Program-made: the position numbers and the translations under genes
Assembly (NCBI RefSeq): GCF_003952425.1
Contig: NZ_CP034449.1
Location: 744,001-808,000 of the forward strand
From: Mesorhizobium sp. M2A.F.Ca.ET.046.03.2.1
Lineage (GTDB): Bacteria > Pseudomonadota > Alphaproteobacteria > Rhizobiales > Rhizobiaceae
DNA: 64,000 nucleotides
Direction: 5' to 3'
The notes under the pieces: model-generated
Told to the model about the DNA's origin: nothing
Databases searched by the model: none
The model's input: only the letters and a program-made list of their open reading frames with translations
In this document: piece after piece, positions 8,706 through 17,425 of the stretch
Position numbering within the stretch: position 1 is the stretch's first letter
Layout of the letters: each line of letters opens with the position of its first letter

Positions 8706-9698
8706 ATGCGCCGCGTCACGTTCGACCTCGATGTCCTCAGAACCTTCGTCACCGGCATGGAGCTGGGCAGCTTCGCCAAGGCGGCCGAACGGCTGGGACG
8801 CTCGACATCAGCGGCCAGCGCCCAATTGAAGAAGCTGGAAGAGCAGGCGGATACGCCGATCTTCCGCAAGGCGGGGCGCGGCCTGGCGCTGACCGAAGCC
8901 GGCGAAACCATGCTCGGCTATGCGCGGCGGCTGATCGAGCTCAACGACGAGGCGGCCTCCGCCATTCGCGACGTCGAGCTGGAAGGCTGGGTGCGGCTCG
9001 GCCTGCAGGAGGATTTCGGCGAGGCCGTGCTGCCCGACGTGCTTGGCCGCTTCGCCCGCGCCCATCCCAAGGTGCGCATCGAGGCGCGGATCGGACGCAG
9101 CCACGACCTCGTCGAACGCGTCCTGTCCGGCAATCTTGACATCGCGCTCGCCTGGCATGACGGCACCACCCTGCCCTACAGCCGCCACGTCGCCGATGTG
9201 CAGTCGCGCTGGATCGGCCCGGCAAAGCCGATCGAGGTCGGTCCGCGCAATGGCGAGCCGCTGCCGCTGGTGGTGTTCGAGGCGCCGTGCCTGTTGCGCA
9301 CTGTCGCGACGGAAACGCTCGACCGCGCCGGCATGCCCTGGCGCATGGCATTCTCCAGCCCCAGTCTCGGCGGCATCTGGGCGGCGGTGGCGGCCGGCCT
9401 CGGCCTGACGATCCGAACCGATATCGGCCTGCCCGCCAATGTCAGGGCGATCGCGCCGGGCGTATTGGGGCTTCCCGCCCTGCCGATGATGGCGCTGCAT
9501 CTACACCAGAAGGACGCCGAGCTCGACCCGGTCGCGGCGCGGCTGGCGGAGATTCTTTTGCAGGCGGCACTGGAGACATTGCCGGAGGGGCGGAAACGAA
9601 AGGATTGCTTAGAGTGGCTTAGGTACCGCGCGGTTCGTCATCCACGGGCGGAGCAAGGAGCGAAGCGACGCGCGCAGACCCGAGGATCCATGCCGTGA
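8706..9698 (+). CDS. LysR-family regulator with repeat-derived tail
   Basis: The N-terminal winged helix-turn-helix (LRTFVTGMELGSFAKAAERL, then TSAASAQLKKLEEQ) is the LysR DNA-binding domain. Residues 90-295 form the effector domain. The start at 8706 places the HTH at residue 6, as usual. The body seems to end near residue 300. The last 21 or so residues (from VRHPRAEQG) are encoded inside palindromic repeat A2, so the original stop was probably lost or replaced. It is divergent from the MFS transporter gene. Confidence 0.85.
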   Translation: MRRVTFDLDVLRTFVTGMELGSFAKAAERLGRSTSAASAQLKKLEEQADTPIFRKAGRGLALTEAGETMLGYARRLIELNDEAASAIRDVELEGWVRLGLQEDFGEAVLPDVLGRFARAHPKVRIEARIGRSHDLVERVLSGNLDIALAWHDGTTLPYSRHVADVQSRWIGPAKPIEVGPRNGEPLPLVVFEAPCLLRTVATETLDRAGMPWRMAFSSPSLGGIWAAVAAGLGLTIRTDIGLPANVRAIAPGVLGLPALPMMALHLHQKDAELDPVAARLAEILLQAALETLPEGRKRKDCLEWLRYRAVRHPRAEQGAKRRAQTRGSMP

Positions 9699-9814
9699 CT
9701 TAGAAGCGTCGCCACGGTACAGAATTCTGCACCGCTGCATTCCTCGGCCGACGTAACGGAATGGATCCTCGGGTCTGCGCTCCGCTTCGCGTCGCTCCGC
9801 CCGTGGATGACGAG
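9635..9814. repeat. intergenic imperfect palindrome, family A copy 2
   Basis: Begins TCGTCATCCACGGGCGGAG and ends with the inverse CCGCCCGTGGATGACGA; inner arms CAGACCCGAGGATCC and GGATCCTCGGGTCTG also pair. It shares blocks with 2771-2936. Its left arm is translated as the end of the upstream LysR protein and its right end reaches the stop of der. Confidence 0.85.
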
Positions 9815-9844
9815 GGAACTGGCGTTCGCGACAATCACGGACCG

Positions 9845-11272
9845 TCACCGCTTTTTCGCGCGGCCCGCGAAAGGATTGTCCGACGTCCGCAGCGCCATGC
9901 GGATCGGCACGCCGGGCATGTCGAAGGCTTCGCGCAGGCTGTTGGTGAGATAGCGGACATAGGATTGCGGCATCGCGTCGGGCCGCGAGCAGGAGACGAC
10001 GAAGCCCGGCGGCCGGGTTTTTGCCTGGGTGACATATTTGATCTTCAGCCGGCGGCCGGCGACGGCGGGCGGCGGATGATGCGCCAGGATGCCTTCCAGC
10101 CAGCGGTTGAGCTTGCCCGTGGAGACGCGGCTGTTCCAGACCTTGTGCGTCTTGATGACGCTTTCCATAAGCTTGTCGAGGCCACGCCCGGTCTCGGCCG
10201 AGACCGGCACCGCCTGGATTCCGCGCACCTGCGGCAAGAGCCGCTCGGTCTTTTCGCGCAGCTCGGCCAAAAGCTCCTGCGGGTTGTCGATCAGGTCCCA
10301 TTTGTTGAAGGCGATCACCGGCGCCCTGCCCTCGCGGATGATGAGGTCGGCGATCTGCAGGTCCTGCTTCTCGAAGGGGATGGTGGCGTCGAGCACGATG
10401 ATGACGATCTCGGCGAAGCGGATGGCGCGCAGCCCGTCCTGCACCGAGAGTTTTTCCAGCTTCTCCTGCACCTTGGACTTGCGCCGCATGCCGGCGGTGT
10501 CGAACAGCTTGATCCGGCGGCCGCGCCAATCCCAGTCGACCGAGATCGAATCGCGGGTGATGCCGGCTTCCGGGCCGGTGAGCAGCCGCTCCTCGCCGAT
10601 CAGCGCATTGATCAGCGTCGACTTGCCGGCATTCGGGCGGCCGACGACTGCGATGCGCAGCGGCTTGGTGTCGTCATAGGCGGGCTCGGCATCCGGGTCG
10701 GCGATGTCCTCGCCGATCAACACCTCGCTGGCGGCGATCTCGTCGCTGTCGTCTTCCTCCTCGCCGAGCGCGCGCTCTTCGCCCAAGGCTTCGACCACCG
10801 CATCGCGCAGGTCGGGCATGCCCTGGCCGTGCTCGGCCGAGACCGGGATCGGCTCGCCGAGGCCGAGCTCCCAGGCCTCCAGCAGTCCTCCTTGAGCGCC
10901 GCGCGCCTCGGCCTTGTTGGCGACAAGAACCACCGGCTTGCCGGATTTGCGCACGACGTCGGCGAAGGTGCGGTCGTCCGGCATCAGGCCGGATTTGGCA
11001 TCGACGGTGAAGAAGATGAGGTCGGCCTCGCGAATGGCGATCTCGGTCTGCTGGCGCATGCGGCCGGGCAGCGTCGAAGCGGCCGCATCCTCGAAACCGG
11101 CGGTGTCGATGACATCGAAATAAAGATCGTAGAGTTTCGCCGCATGGACGCGGCGGTCGCGCGTGACGCCCGGCGTGTCGTCGACAAGCGCCAGCTTCTT
11201 TCCGACCAGCCGATTGAAAAGAGTCGATTTGCCGACGTTAGGCCGGCCGATGATGGCGACTTTGAACGACAT
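9845..11272 (-). CDS. der: ribosome assembly GTPase Der (EngA)
   Basis: Der matures the 50S ribosomal subunit. The 475-residue product has the family's unique pair of GTPase domains. The first P-loop is GRPNVGKST at residues 9-17 with DTPGVTRD switch I/II and NKAE. The second is GRPNAGKST near residue 212 with [10 protein letters not shown] and FNKWDL. A KH-like C-terminal domain ends with the usual basic tail. A hairpin of repeat family B separates it from the upstream TPR gene on the same strand. Confidence 0.97.
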   Translation of the reverse strand: MSFKVAIIGRPNVGKSTLFNRLVGKKLALVDDTPGVTRDRRVHAAKLYDLYFDVIDTAGFEDAAASTLPGRMRQQTEIAIREADLIFFTVDAKSGLMPDDRTFADVVRKSGKPVVLVANKAEARGAQGGLLEAWELGLGEPIPVSAEHGQGMPDLRDAVVEALGEERALGEEEDDSDEIAASEVLIGEDIADPDAEPAYDDTKPLRIAVVGRPNAGKSTLINALIGEERLLTGPEAGITRDSISVDWDWRGRRIKLFDTAGMRRKSKVQEKLEKLSVQDGLRAIRFAEIVIIVLDATIPFEKQDLQIADLIIREGRAPVIAFNKWDLIDNPQELLAELREKTERLLPQVRGIQAVPVSAETGRGLDKLMESVIKTHKVWNSRVSTGKLNRWLEGILAHHPPPAVAGRRLKIKYVTQAKTRPPGFVVSCSRPDAMPQSYVRYLTNSLREAFDMPGVPIRMALRTSDNPFAGRAKKR

Positions 11273-11290
11273 CCAGTCTACCGTTTATTT

Positions 11291-11338
11291 TGCATGTCGT
11301 TTGCCCCAAAACCGCTGCGCACTTTTGGGCGACATGCA
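11291..11338. repeat. repeat family B copy 1 (hairpin only)
   Basis: TGCATGTCG and CGACATGCA pair, as do GCCCCAAAA and TTTTGGGC inside, forming a long hairpin between der and the TPR gene. It matches the right part of the longer copies at 13234-13337 and 59711-59818. Confidence 0.75.
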
Positions 11339-11339
11339 A

Positions 11340-12005
11340 TCACGACGCGTTGCCCGACCCGCGGATCAGCTCGGACATCAGCTGCGCCCGCTGGCGCACA
11401 TTGCGCGGGGCAGCCTCGTCCGAAGAGATCTGGTCGAACAGTTTGAGCGCATCGGCCGACTTGCCGTCCTTCCAGGCGGCAAGGCCAAGCGCCTCGCGCG
11501 CCGAATGGCGCAGCGGATTGGTGTCGGCGGTGAGCGCCTCGACGCGGCTGGAGACATCGGCGAAGGAGCCGTGGTCGACGAGCAGCAGAGCTGCTCTCAG
11601 CCGCGCGATGTCGCGGATGCCGGCGGGGATGGCGTTGTCGGCGGCGACGTCATCGAAATCCTTGACCGCGCCGTCGACGTCGCCCTTGTCGGCCTTGACG
11701 GTCGCGGCGCGCATACGGGCGAGCAGCGGATAGGCGCCGTAGCCGTCCTTCTCCAGCTGGTCGAGAGCGGCGATCGCCTCGTCGTTCTTGCCGTCATTGG
11801 CGAGCTTGAGGGCCGCCGAGAAGGCGTCGCCCGAGCGGTTGGCGCGGCTCTCGTCCCAGTAGCGGTAGCCGACGACGGCGGCAGTGCCCAGCACGATCAG
11901 GATGGCGATGCCCAGAATGGCCGGGCCAAAACGATCCCACAGCGCCTGCGCCTGCTCGCGACGAATCTCTTCGTTGACTTCGCGGATAAAACTGTCGTCC
12001 GACAT
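11340..12005 (-). CDS. YfgM-like membrane-anchored TPR protein
   Basis: The 221-residue product has a short acidic N-terminus, one membrane helix near residues 27-47 (FGPAILGIAILIVLGTAAVV) and a periplasmic helical repeat region. This matches YfgM (TPR_21), which in enterobacteria contacts the Sec translocon and periplasmic chaperones. In proteobacteria yfgM homologues often sit just before der, and that order is seen here. The ATG at 12005 is used rather than the TTG immediately before it. Confidence 0.8.
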   Translation of the reverse strand: MSDDSFIREVNEEIRREQAQALWDRFGPAILGIAILIVLGTAAVVGYRYWDESRANRSGDAFSAALKLANDGKNDEAIAALDQLEKDGYGAYPLLARMRAATVKADKGDVDGAVKDFDDVAADNAIPAGIRDIARLRAALLLVDHGSFADVSSRVEALTADTNPLRHSAREALGLAAWKDGKSADALKLFDQISSDEAAPRNVRQRAQLMSELIRGSGNAS

Positions 12006-12208
12006 CAATCAAAAACCATTATTGCCCCAGAGGGGGGCGCTTCTTGAGCCCGCGTTTTAGCGAAAATTTGTCGGCATGGAAGGGGGCGGGCCGGAAAATC
12101 GGCTGAGAACGCCAGATGCCGCACGGGGCTTGCCGGATCGCATCGACGCCACATTTGCGCGATAGCCGGCTTCCGATCGGCCCGAAGGGTCCTGCCAGAA
12201 GGTTGCCA

Positions 12209-13219
12209 ATGCTTCGTTCGTACCGCGTCCTCGCCTACAGCCTTGCTTCGCTGGCCTCAGCCAATGCCGCCCTCGCCGATCCGCCGAAACCGCCAGCCGT
12301 TTCGCCGGCCAGGCCCAAGCAGGTCGTGCTGATTTCTTTCGATGCCGCCCGCGAGATCTCGCAATGGCAGCGAAGCCGGGCGCTGGCAAAGCGCACCGGC
12401 GCGCATTTCACCTATTTCCTGTCCTGCGTCTTCCTGCTCTCGCCGGACACGCGACAACAATATGCCGGCCCCGGCAAGACCGCCGGCAAATCCAATGTCG
12501 GCTTCGGCGCCTCGAAACAGGACGTCGCGGATCGGCTCGAGCAGGTCCGGCTGGCGGCTGCCGAGGGCCACGACATCGGCAGCCATGCCTGCGGCCATTT
12601 CGACGGCAAGGATTGGAGCAAGGCCGACTGGCTGGCCGAGTTCGCCTCCGTGCGGCGCATCTTCGAGAACGCCTATGCGATCAACGGCATCCCCGAACCG
12701 GCCGACTGGCACGATTTCGCGGCTCATGCGCTGGTCGGGTTTCGCGCGCCGTATCTTTCAACGAACAAGGCGCTTTACGAAGCGCTGCCCGAGGCGGGCT
12801 TCCAATATGACGCGAGCGGCGTTTCCAACGGCCCCGAACTACCGCCGGCCCGCGACGGCACAATCCGTTTCGCCCTGCCGCTCATCCCGGAGGGGCCCAA
12901 GGCGAGGCCGGTGGTCGCCATGGACTACAATCTCTATGTCCGCCATTCAGACGGCGCCGAGAAACCGGCGATGGCGGGCGAATTCACCGAGCGCGCCTAT
13001 CAGGCGTTCCTCACCGCCTTCGAGGCTGAGTACATCAGCAAGCGCCTGCCGCTGGAGCTCGGCTTCCACTTCACGCTGATGAACGGCGGCGCCTATTGGG
13101 ACGCGCTGGAGCGCTTCGCCGACGAGGTCTGCGTGAAAGCCGACGTCGAGTGCATCAGCTTTCGCGATTATGTCTCGCGGCAGCGCGCCGGACGCGCGCA
13201 GGCGAGTGTGGGCGGCTGA
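12209..13219 (+). CDS. secreted polysaccharide deacetylase family protein
   Basis: The 336-residue product begins with a signal peptide (cleavage likely after ANAALA near residue 23). A NodB-like fold follows: ISFDAAREISQW near residue 43, GHDIGSHACGHFDG near residue 125, and FRAPYL near residue 175. The H-x3-H pair in SHACGH and the RAP motif are the metal and catalytic sites of carbohydrate esterase family 4. In the first motif the usual TFDDG is altered to SFDAA, so the metal site may be incomplete. The ATG at 12209 gives the signal peptide; 12116 would bury it. Confidence 0.75.
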   Translation: MLRSYRVLAYSLASLASANAALADPPKPPAVSPARPKQVVLISFDAAREISQWQRSRALAKRTGAHFTYFLSCVFLLSPDTRQQYAGPGKTAGKSNVGFGASKQDVADRLEQVRLAAAEGHDIGSHACGHFDGKDWSKADWLAEFASVRRIFENAYAINGIPEPADWHDFAAHALVGFRAPYLSTNKALYEALPEAGFQYDASGVSNGPELPPARDGTIRFALPLIPEGPKARPVVAMDYNLYVRHSDGAEKPAMAGEFTERAYQAFLTAFEAEYISKRLPLELGFHFTLMNGGAYWDALERFADEVCVKADVECISFRDYVSRQRAGRAQASVGG

Positions 13220-13233
13220 CTGGACCCAGCCGC

Positions 13234-13337
13234 GCCCTAACGCGCGGCGCGATCTTTCAGATTCGCTCCATGCGCTTTAGGTTTGATCTTACGCATGTCT
13301 CGATCCCGAAACCGGTTCCCACTTTCGGGAGGCTGCT
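13234..13337. repeat. repeat family B copy 2
   Basis: Contains GCGCGATCTTTCAGATTCGC, a CCATGCGCTTTAGG block, an ACGCATGTC block and a CCCGAAACC...CTTTCGGG hairpin. The same order of blocks occurs at 59711-59818. It separates the convergent deacetylase and bacA genes. Confidence 0.8.
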
Positions 13338-14615
13338 TTAACTTACCGGCTGATCTTCGGGACGCATGCCAGCCTGCTCGCGTTCCAGATAATGCTGATC
13401 GATAACCGGCAGTTGTTCGCCTTGCAGCGTCGCCTCGAAGGCACGCAAACGTTTGTGCACAGACTGCAGCTCGACAATCGTCGACCAAGAATTCAACAGG
13501 AACTGCAGCGAGTTCGTCACCTTGCCGAACGCGTTCGAGATCTGATTCAGCGCGCCAAACGTGATCTTGTGCGCGACCAGCGAAGGCCCGAGGATCAGCA
13601 GCGAGAAGATGTTGTCGGCCTGCAGGTAGGTGTAACGAACTACGTTGAAATAGATGTAGTGGAAATAGAGCTTGAAATAATTGCGGCGGACGTTGTTGAA
13701 CAATTGCGTCGTCGTCGCCGGCTGAGCCCGGTCGGGATGATCTTCGCCGTAGACAAGCTCCTTGCGATAAGCTGCCTCGACACGCTGGTTTCGAAACTGC
13801 AGGCCCGGGAGCTTAAGACCCGCCACCATGACGGAGATCGTTCCGAATAGACACCAGCCCAATGCCGCAACGACCAGTGGTTGAGGGACCGCGCCGATGA
13901 TCGGCAATTCGGTGATGTGAGCCTGTAGCTGAATCAAGACCGGCAGAAAGGCGATCAGGGTCATGATCGACTGAACGAAGGTCGAGCCGAGATCTTCCAT
14001 GATCTGCGAGAAACGCATCGTGTCTTCCTGGATACGCTGCGAGGCGCCCTCGATGTGGCGCAGCCGGCCCCAATTGGCCATGAAGTAATCGTTCATCGCG
14101 GTGCGCCAACGGAAGATCCAGTGGCTAACGATGAAGGCGTTGACCACCTGCACATTCATGCCGACCAGCGCCAGCCAGGAGAAATCGGCCAGCCCTTTGT
14201 AGAATTCTATGTTGGTCGAGGGAGTCGTTCCCGACATCAAGCCTTGGACGTAGTCGAAGAAGGGGCCATACCAATTATTGACCGCAACCGAGATCTGAAC
14301 GTTAAAGTAGATGAAGAACAGGATGACGGCGGTCATCAGGATCGACCAGTTCTGCCACGGGTGCGGGGCGTACCAGCTCCAGAAGGCGTAGAAGACCGCC
14401 ACGCAGGCCACAAAGTAGATATAGAACCACAGGAACGGCTTCGACCACAGCACCGCGATGCCGATAATGGGCGGCGTGCCGGCCGCTGCCGGCGGCAAGC
14501 CGAAGACGGCGCCCAGTTGCTCACCACCGAAGAACCAGAACAGGATCGCCGCAAGGCTCCAGAGGGCGGCCGAGGTGAAGAAGAGCTTCGGCTGCGGGAA
14601 GAAAGATACGAACAC
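13338..14615 (-). CDS. bacA: BacA/SbmA peptide transporter
   Basis: BacA/SbmA imports antimicrobial peptides, microcins and, in rhizobia, nodule cysteine-rich peptides across the inner membrane using the proton gradient. The 425-residue protein has about seven membrane segments and an SbmA_BacA domain over its whole length: WSWYAPHPWQNWS, NWYGPFFDYVQ, FRWRTAMNDYFMANW and SASQRIQED-like residues near 200. It lacks the C-terminal ATPase of the related long transporters, as expected of BacA. It stands alone between repeat B2 and an MFS gene. Confidence 0.93.
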   Translation of the reverse strand: MFVSFFPQPKLFFTSAALWSLAAILFWFFGGEQLGAVFGLPPAAAGTPPIIGIAVLWSKPFLWFYIYFVACVAVFYAFWSWYAPHPWQNWSILMTAVILFFIYFNVQISVAVNNWYGPFFDYVQGLMSGTTPSTNIEFYKGLADFSWLALVGMNVQVVNAFIVSHWIFRWRTAMNDYFMANWGRLRHIEGASQRIQEDTMRFSQIMEDLGSTFVQSIMTLIAFLPVLIQLQAHITELPIIGAVPQPLVVAALGWCLFGTISVMVAGLKLPGLQFRNQRVEAAYRKELVYGEDHPDRAQPATTTQLFNNVRRNYFKLYFHYIYFNVVRYTYLQADNIFSLLILGPSLVAHKITFGALNQISNAFGKVTNSLQFLLNSWSTIVELQSVHKRLRAFEATLQGEQLPVIDQHYLEREQAGMRPEDQPVS

Positions 14616-14737
14616 TGTGGCGGGTTTCCTCGGTCTGACCGCAAATCAGCGGCGTTGCTGTTCGGCGGGCATAAGGTCACACATTAGGGGGAAAGAAAAT
14701 GCCCTGCCCGATGCCCGGCATCGAACAAGGCCGCAAA

Positions 14738-15895
14738 TCATGGCGATTTTGGCGCGGCCGACCAGGCAATGACGCCGGAGAGCAACAGGGCAACCGCCGC
14801 CATGATAGAGGCAAGGGTATAATTGCCCGACGCCTGGGCGAGCAGACCGGCGGCGACCGGGCCGACGATCTGGCCAAGGCCGAAGGCCGCCGTCATCACT
14901 GCGAAGACGCGGCGTGGCGCCCGCGGCGCGAGCTGTCTGCCCATCTGTATCCCCAGCGCCGTGATGGCGATGAAGGTGCCGCCGAGCAGGACACCGGCGA
15001 TCAGCGGCCCGGCGGCACCTTTGACGACCACGCTGGCGGTGACGCCGACCACCTCGATCAGGCAGATCGCAGCGTAAGCGGCGTAGATCCCGATGCGGGC
15101 GGCGAGCTTGTGCCAGAACCAGGTCGAGGGAAAGCCGGCAAGCCCGGCGACCATCCAGACGGTAGCCTCGAACACGCGGCCGCCGCCGCCCTGGCGAACG
15201 ATGGCGACCAGGAAGGTGGCCGTCACCACATAGCCGAAGCCGAACAGCCCGTAGGCGACGATCATCTTCGCCAGCGACCGGTCTTTCGGCAGCGCCGGCT
15301 CACGCCCGTCAACGCCATTGGCCGGCGTGGCCGAGCCCGCAAGCAGCATGACGATCAGCAAGCCAACCGCCGAAAGCGCTCCGGACCAGAGCCAGCCCGC
15401 GGCCCAATCCGCGTGTTCGGAGACGAGGATCGCGAGCAGTGCGGAGGAGACGGCAATGCCGAGGCCGACACCGCCGAAATGCAGCGCCTGCAGATCGCCG
15501 CGTCCGGCTTCCGCCAGATGGCTGAAGACGATCGAGGCCATGAACACCATGACGAAGGCGCTGGCGAGGCCGGCGAGGAAGCGGAGAAGCAGGAAAGCGG
15601 CCATCGTCTCGTTGAGACCCATGAGCCCTGCGAGCACGGCACTGGCGGCCAGGCCGGCGAACATCAGCAGGCGCTCCTGGCCATGCGCCCAGCCGCCGGC
15701 CGCGGCCAAAGCGCCGATGAGATAGCCGAGATAGTTGGCGGCCGCGATCCAGCCGGCATCGGCCGGGGTCAGGTGCAGTCCCTCCATCATGCCCGGCAGG
15801 ATCGGCGTGTAGACGAAGCGACCGATGCCCTGGGCGACGGCAAGCGCGACCATGCCGGCAAAGGCAAGACGCACGGGAGATGGCGAGGCGTTCAT
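14738..15895 (-). CDS. YbfB/YjiJ-family MFS transporter
   Basis: The 385-residue product has about twelve membrane segments and the YbfB/YjiJ N-terminus (GMVALAVAQGIGRFVYTPILP), a family of uncharacterised MFS exporters. AANYLGYLIGAL and the Gly-rich helices fit. The ATG at 15895 is preferred; an upstream start at 15931 would add a polar leader. The substrate is unknown. Repeat D1 lies upstream. Confidence 0.85.
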   Translation of the reverse strand: MNASPSPVRLAFAGMVALAVAQGIGRFVYTPILPGMMEGLHLTPADAGWIAAANYLGYLIGALAAAGGWAHGQERLLMFAGLAASAVLAGLMGLNETMAAFLLLRFLAGLASAFVMVFMASIVFSHLAEAGRGDLQALHFGGVGLGIAVSSALLAILVSEHADWAAGWLWSGALSAVGLLIVMLLAGSATPANGVDGREPALPKDRSLAKMIVAYGLFGFGYVVTATFLVAIVRQGGGGRVFEATVWMVAGLAGFPSTWFWHKLAARIGIYAAYAAICLIEVVGVTASVVVKGAAGPLIAGVLLGGTFIAITALGIQMGRQLAPRAPRRVFAVMTAAFGLGQIVGPVAAGLLAQASGNYTLASIMAAVALLLSGVIAWSAAPKSP

Positions 15896-15976
15896 TGCGG
15901 CGCACAATAAGAATGTGCGCTCGCGAAACAATGCGCTTGCGTTGGGCCAGCGCGGGGACGCGCCCCAGGCGTAGAC

Positions 15977-16107
15977 GTCCCCTCACCCAGCCTCCGCTTC
16001 GCTCGGGTGACCTCTCCCCGCTGGGGAGAGGAGATTGTCGACGCCGGCGCCAACTTCTTCTCCCCACCGGGGAGAAGGTGGCCGCGAAGCGGCCGGATGA
16101 GGGGGAG
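15977..16107. repeat. repeat family D copy 1
   Basis: A mosaic of hairpins: CACCC...GGGTGA, CCTCTCCCCGCTGGGGAGAGG, and CTTCTCCCCACCGGGGAGAAG followed by GTGGCCGCGAAGCGGCCG and GATGAGGGGG. The last two blocks recur at 42128-42187 and 43377-43419, where an insertion sequence splits them. Confidence 0.8.
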
Positions 16108-16127
16108 CGCCGCCGAAAGGCCAATAA

Positions 16128-16328
16128 CTAGCGACAGCCCGCCCCTGCCGTCTCGTAGGCCGTCCGGCGGGCCGTCAGCCGGAACGGCATGTCGCCGAGT
16201 TCGCGCTCCGACATCGTGTCGAGCACCGGATGCGACAGCGGATCGGTGATCCAGCGGGCGATCTCGCCATCGTCGCGCGACCTCGCCTCGGTCCCGGCAA
16301 ACCCTTTCAGCAAGGATAAAATCTTCAT
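16128..16328 (-). CDS. hypothetical 66-residue protein
   Basis: A small soluble product starting MKILSLLKGFAGTEARS, with a charged middle and SERELGDMPFRL near residues 41-52. No membrane segment or known motif is visible. It is divergent from a LysR gene about 100 bases away. Upstream of its ATG there is only a weak GAG ribosome site. Its codon use is similar to neighbours, so a real gene is likely, but I do not recognise it. Confidence 0.55.
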   Translation of the reverse strand: MKILSLLKGFAGTEARSRDDGEIARWITDPLSHPVLDTMSERELGDMPFRLTARRTAYETAGAGCR

Positions 16329-16424
16329 CGGACTACTCGTGGCTCAAGGCTATTCGTGTTAAATTCTGCGCTTTCCCGTCGGGATTCAATTGAGATTTCG
16401 ATCGACGCCATTTAGAAAAACTGA

Positions 16425-17339
16425 ATGGCTATGCTCAACCGCGTCCATCTCAACGGCCTGCGCGCCGTGGAAACCGTCGCCCGGCTGGGATCGCTGGCGG
16501 CAGCCGCCGCCGAGCTGAACGTCTCGGTCAGCGCCGTCAGCCAGCAGGTCAAGCGCACGGAAAAGCAGCTGGGACAGGCGCTGTTCGAACGCACGCCTGG
16601 CGGGCTGGTGCCGACCGAATTCGGCGCCGCCTTCACGGCGCGGCTCAGCACCGGCTTCCGCGAGCTCGCGCAAGCGGTGGCGCTGGCCGACGAGGCCAAT
16701 GAATGCACGCTGGTCGTCTCGGTGGCGCCGGCCTTCGCCTCGAAATGGCTGCTGCCCCGGCTGTCGCGGCATTTCGCGCGGCATCCGAACGTGCTTTTGC
16801 GCATCGACGCCTCGGCCAAGGTCGCCGATCTCGACCGCTCCGACATCGATATCGCCATCCGGCTCGGTGACGGCAAATGGCCAGGCGACCGCGCCGAGCT
16901 TCTGCTTGCGCAGGAGGTGTTTCCGGTCTGCGCGCCCTCGATCGCGGCCAGGCTGCACTCGATCGGCGATCTGGCGCAGACCTGCGCCATCACCGACGAG
17001 CGGGCGATGTTCAGCTGGGACAGCTGGTTCGAGGCCGCCGGCGTCGAGCCGGTCACCTTCCAGAAGGGCGCGCGCTTCACCGATCCGATGCTTTGCCTGG
17101 AATCGGCGATCGCCGGTCACGGCGTGATGCTTGCCTGGCAGTTGCTGACCGCCGACGCGCTGGCCGACGGCCGACTGGTCGCGCCCTTCGGGATCAGGGC
17201 CGAGAGCGGGCTCGGCTACTGGCTGGTGACCTCGGCCACCAAGAGTGAAAGCCGCAAGGTGCGCGATTTCAAGGCCTGGATCCGCGAGGAGATCGAGGTG
17301 ACGGTGGCGCAGTTTCGCGCGCTGGACAGCGCTGCCTGA
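16425..17339 (+). CDS. LysR-family regulator (GcvA-like)
   Basis: The 304-residue product has the LysR HTH at residues 8-65 (LNGLRAVETVARLGSLAAAAAEL, VSAVSQQVKRTEKQLG) and a periplasmic-binding-like effector domain. FERTPGGLVPTEFGAAF and the end motif SKWLLPRLSRHFARHPNV place it in the GcvA branch. The downstream M29 aminopeptidase begins 86 bases after its stop on the same strand, so co-transcription is possible. A divergent 66-residue gene is the other possible target. Confidence 0.87.
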   Translation: MAMLNRVHLNGLRAVETVARLGSLAAAAAELNVSVSAVSQQVKRTEKQLGQALFERTPGGLVPTEFGAAFTARLSTGFRELAQAVALADEANECTLVVSVAPAFASKWLLPRLSRHFARHPNVLLRIDASAKVADLDRSDIDIAIRLGDGKWPGDRAELLLAQEVFPVCAPSIAARLHSIGDLAQTCAITDERAMFSWDSWFEAAGVEPVTFQKGARFTDPMLCLESAIAGHGVMLAWQLLTADALADGRLVAPFGIRAESGLGYWLVTSATKSESRKVRDFKAWIREEIEVTVAQFRALDSAA

Positions 17340-17425
17340 AATCATGCCCAGTCAATCGCGGTGGAAAGGTCAATCGCAGCGGTCTATGTAAGGATGAGAA
17401 CCCCAACATAACGGCAGGCAGGATC

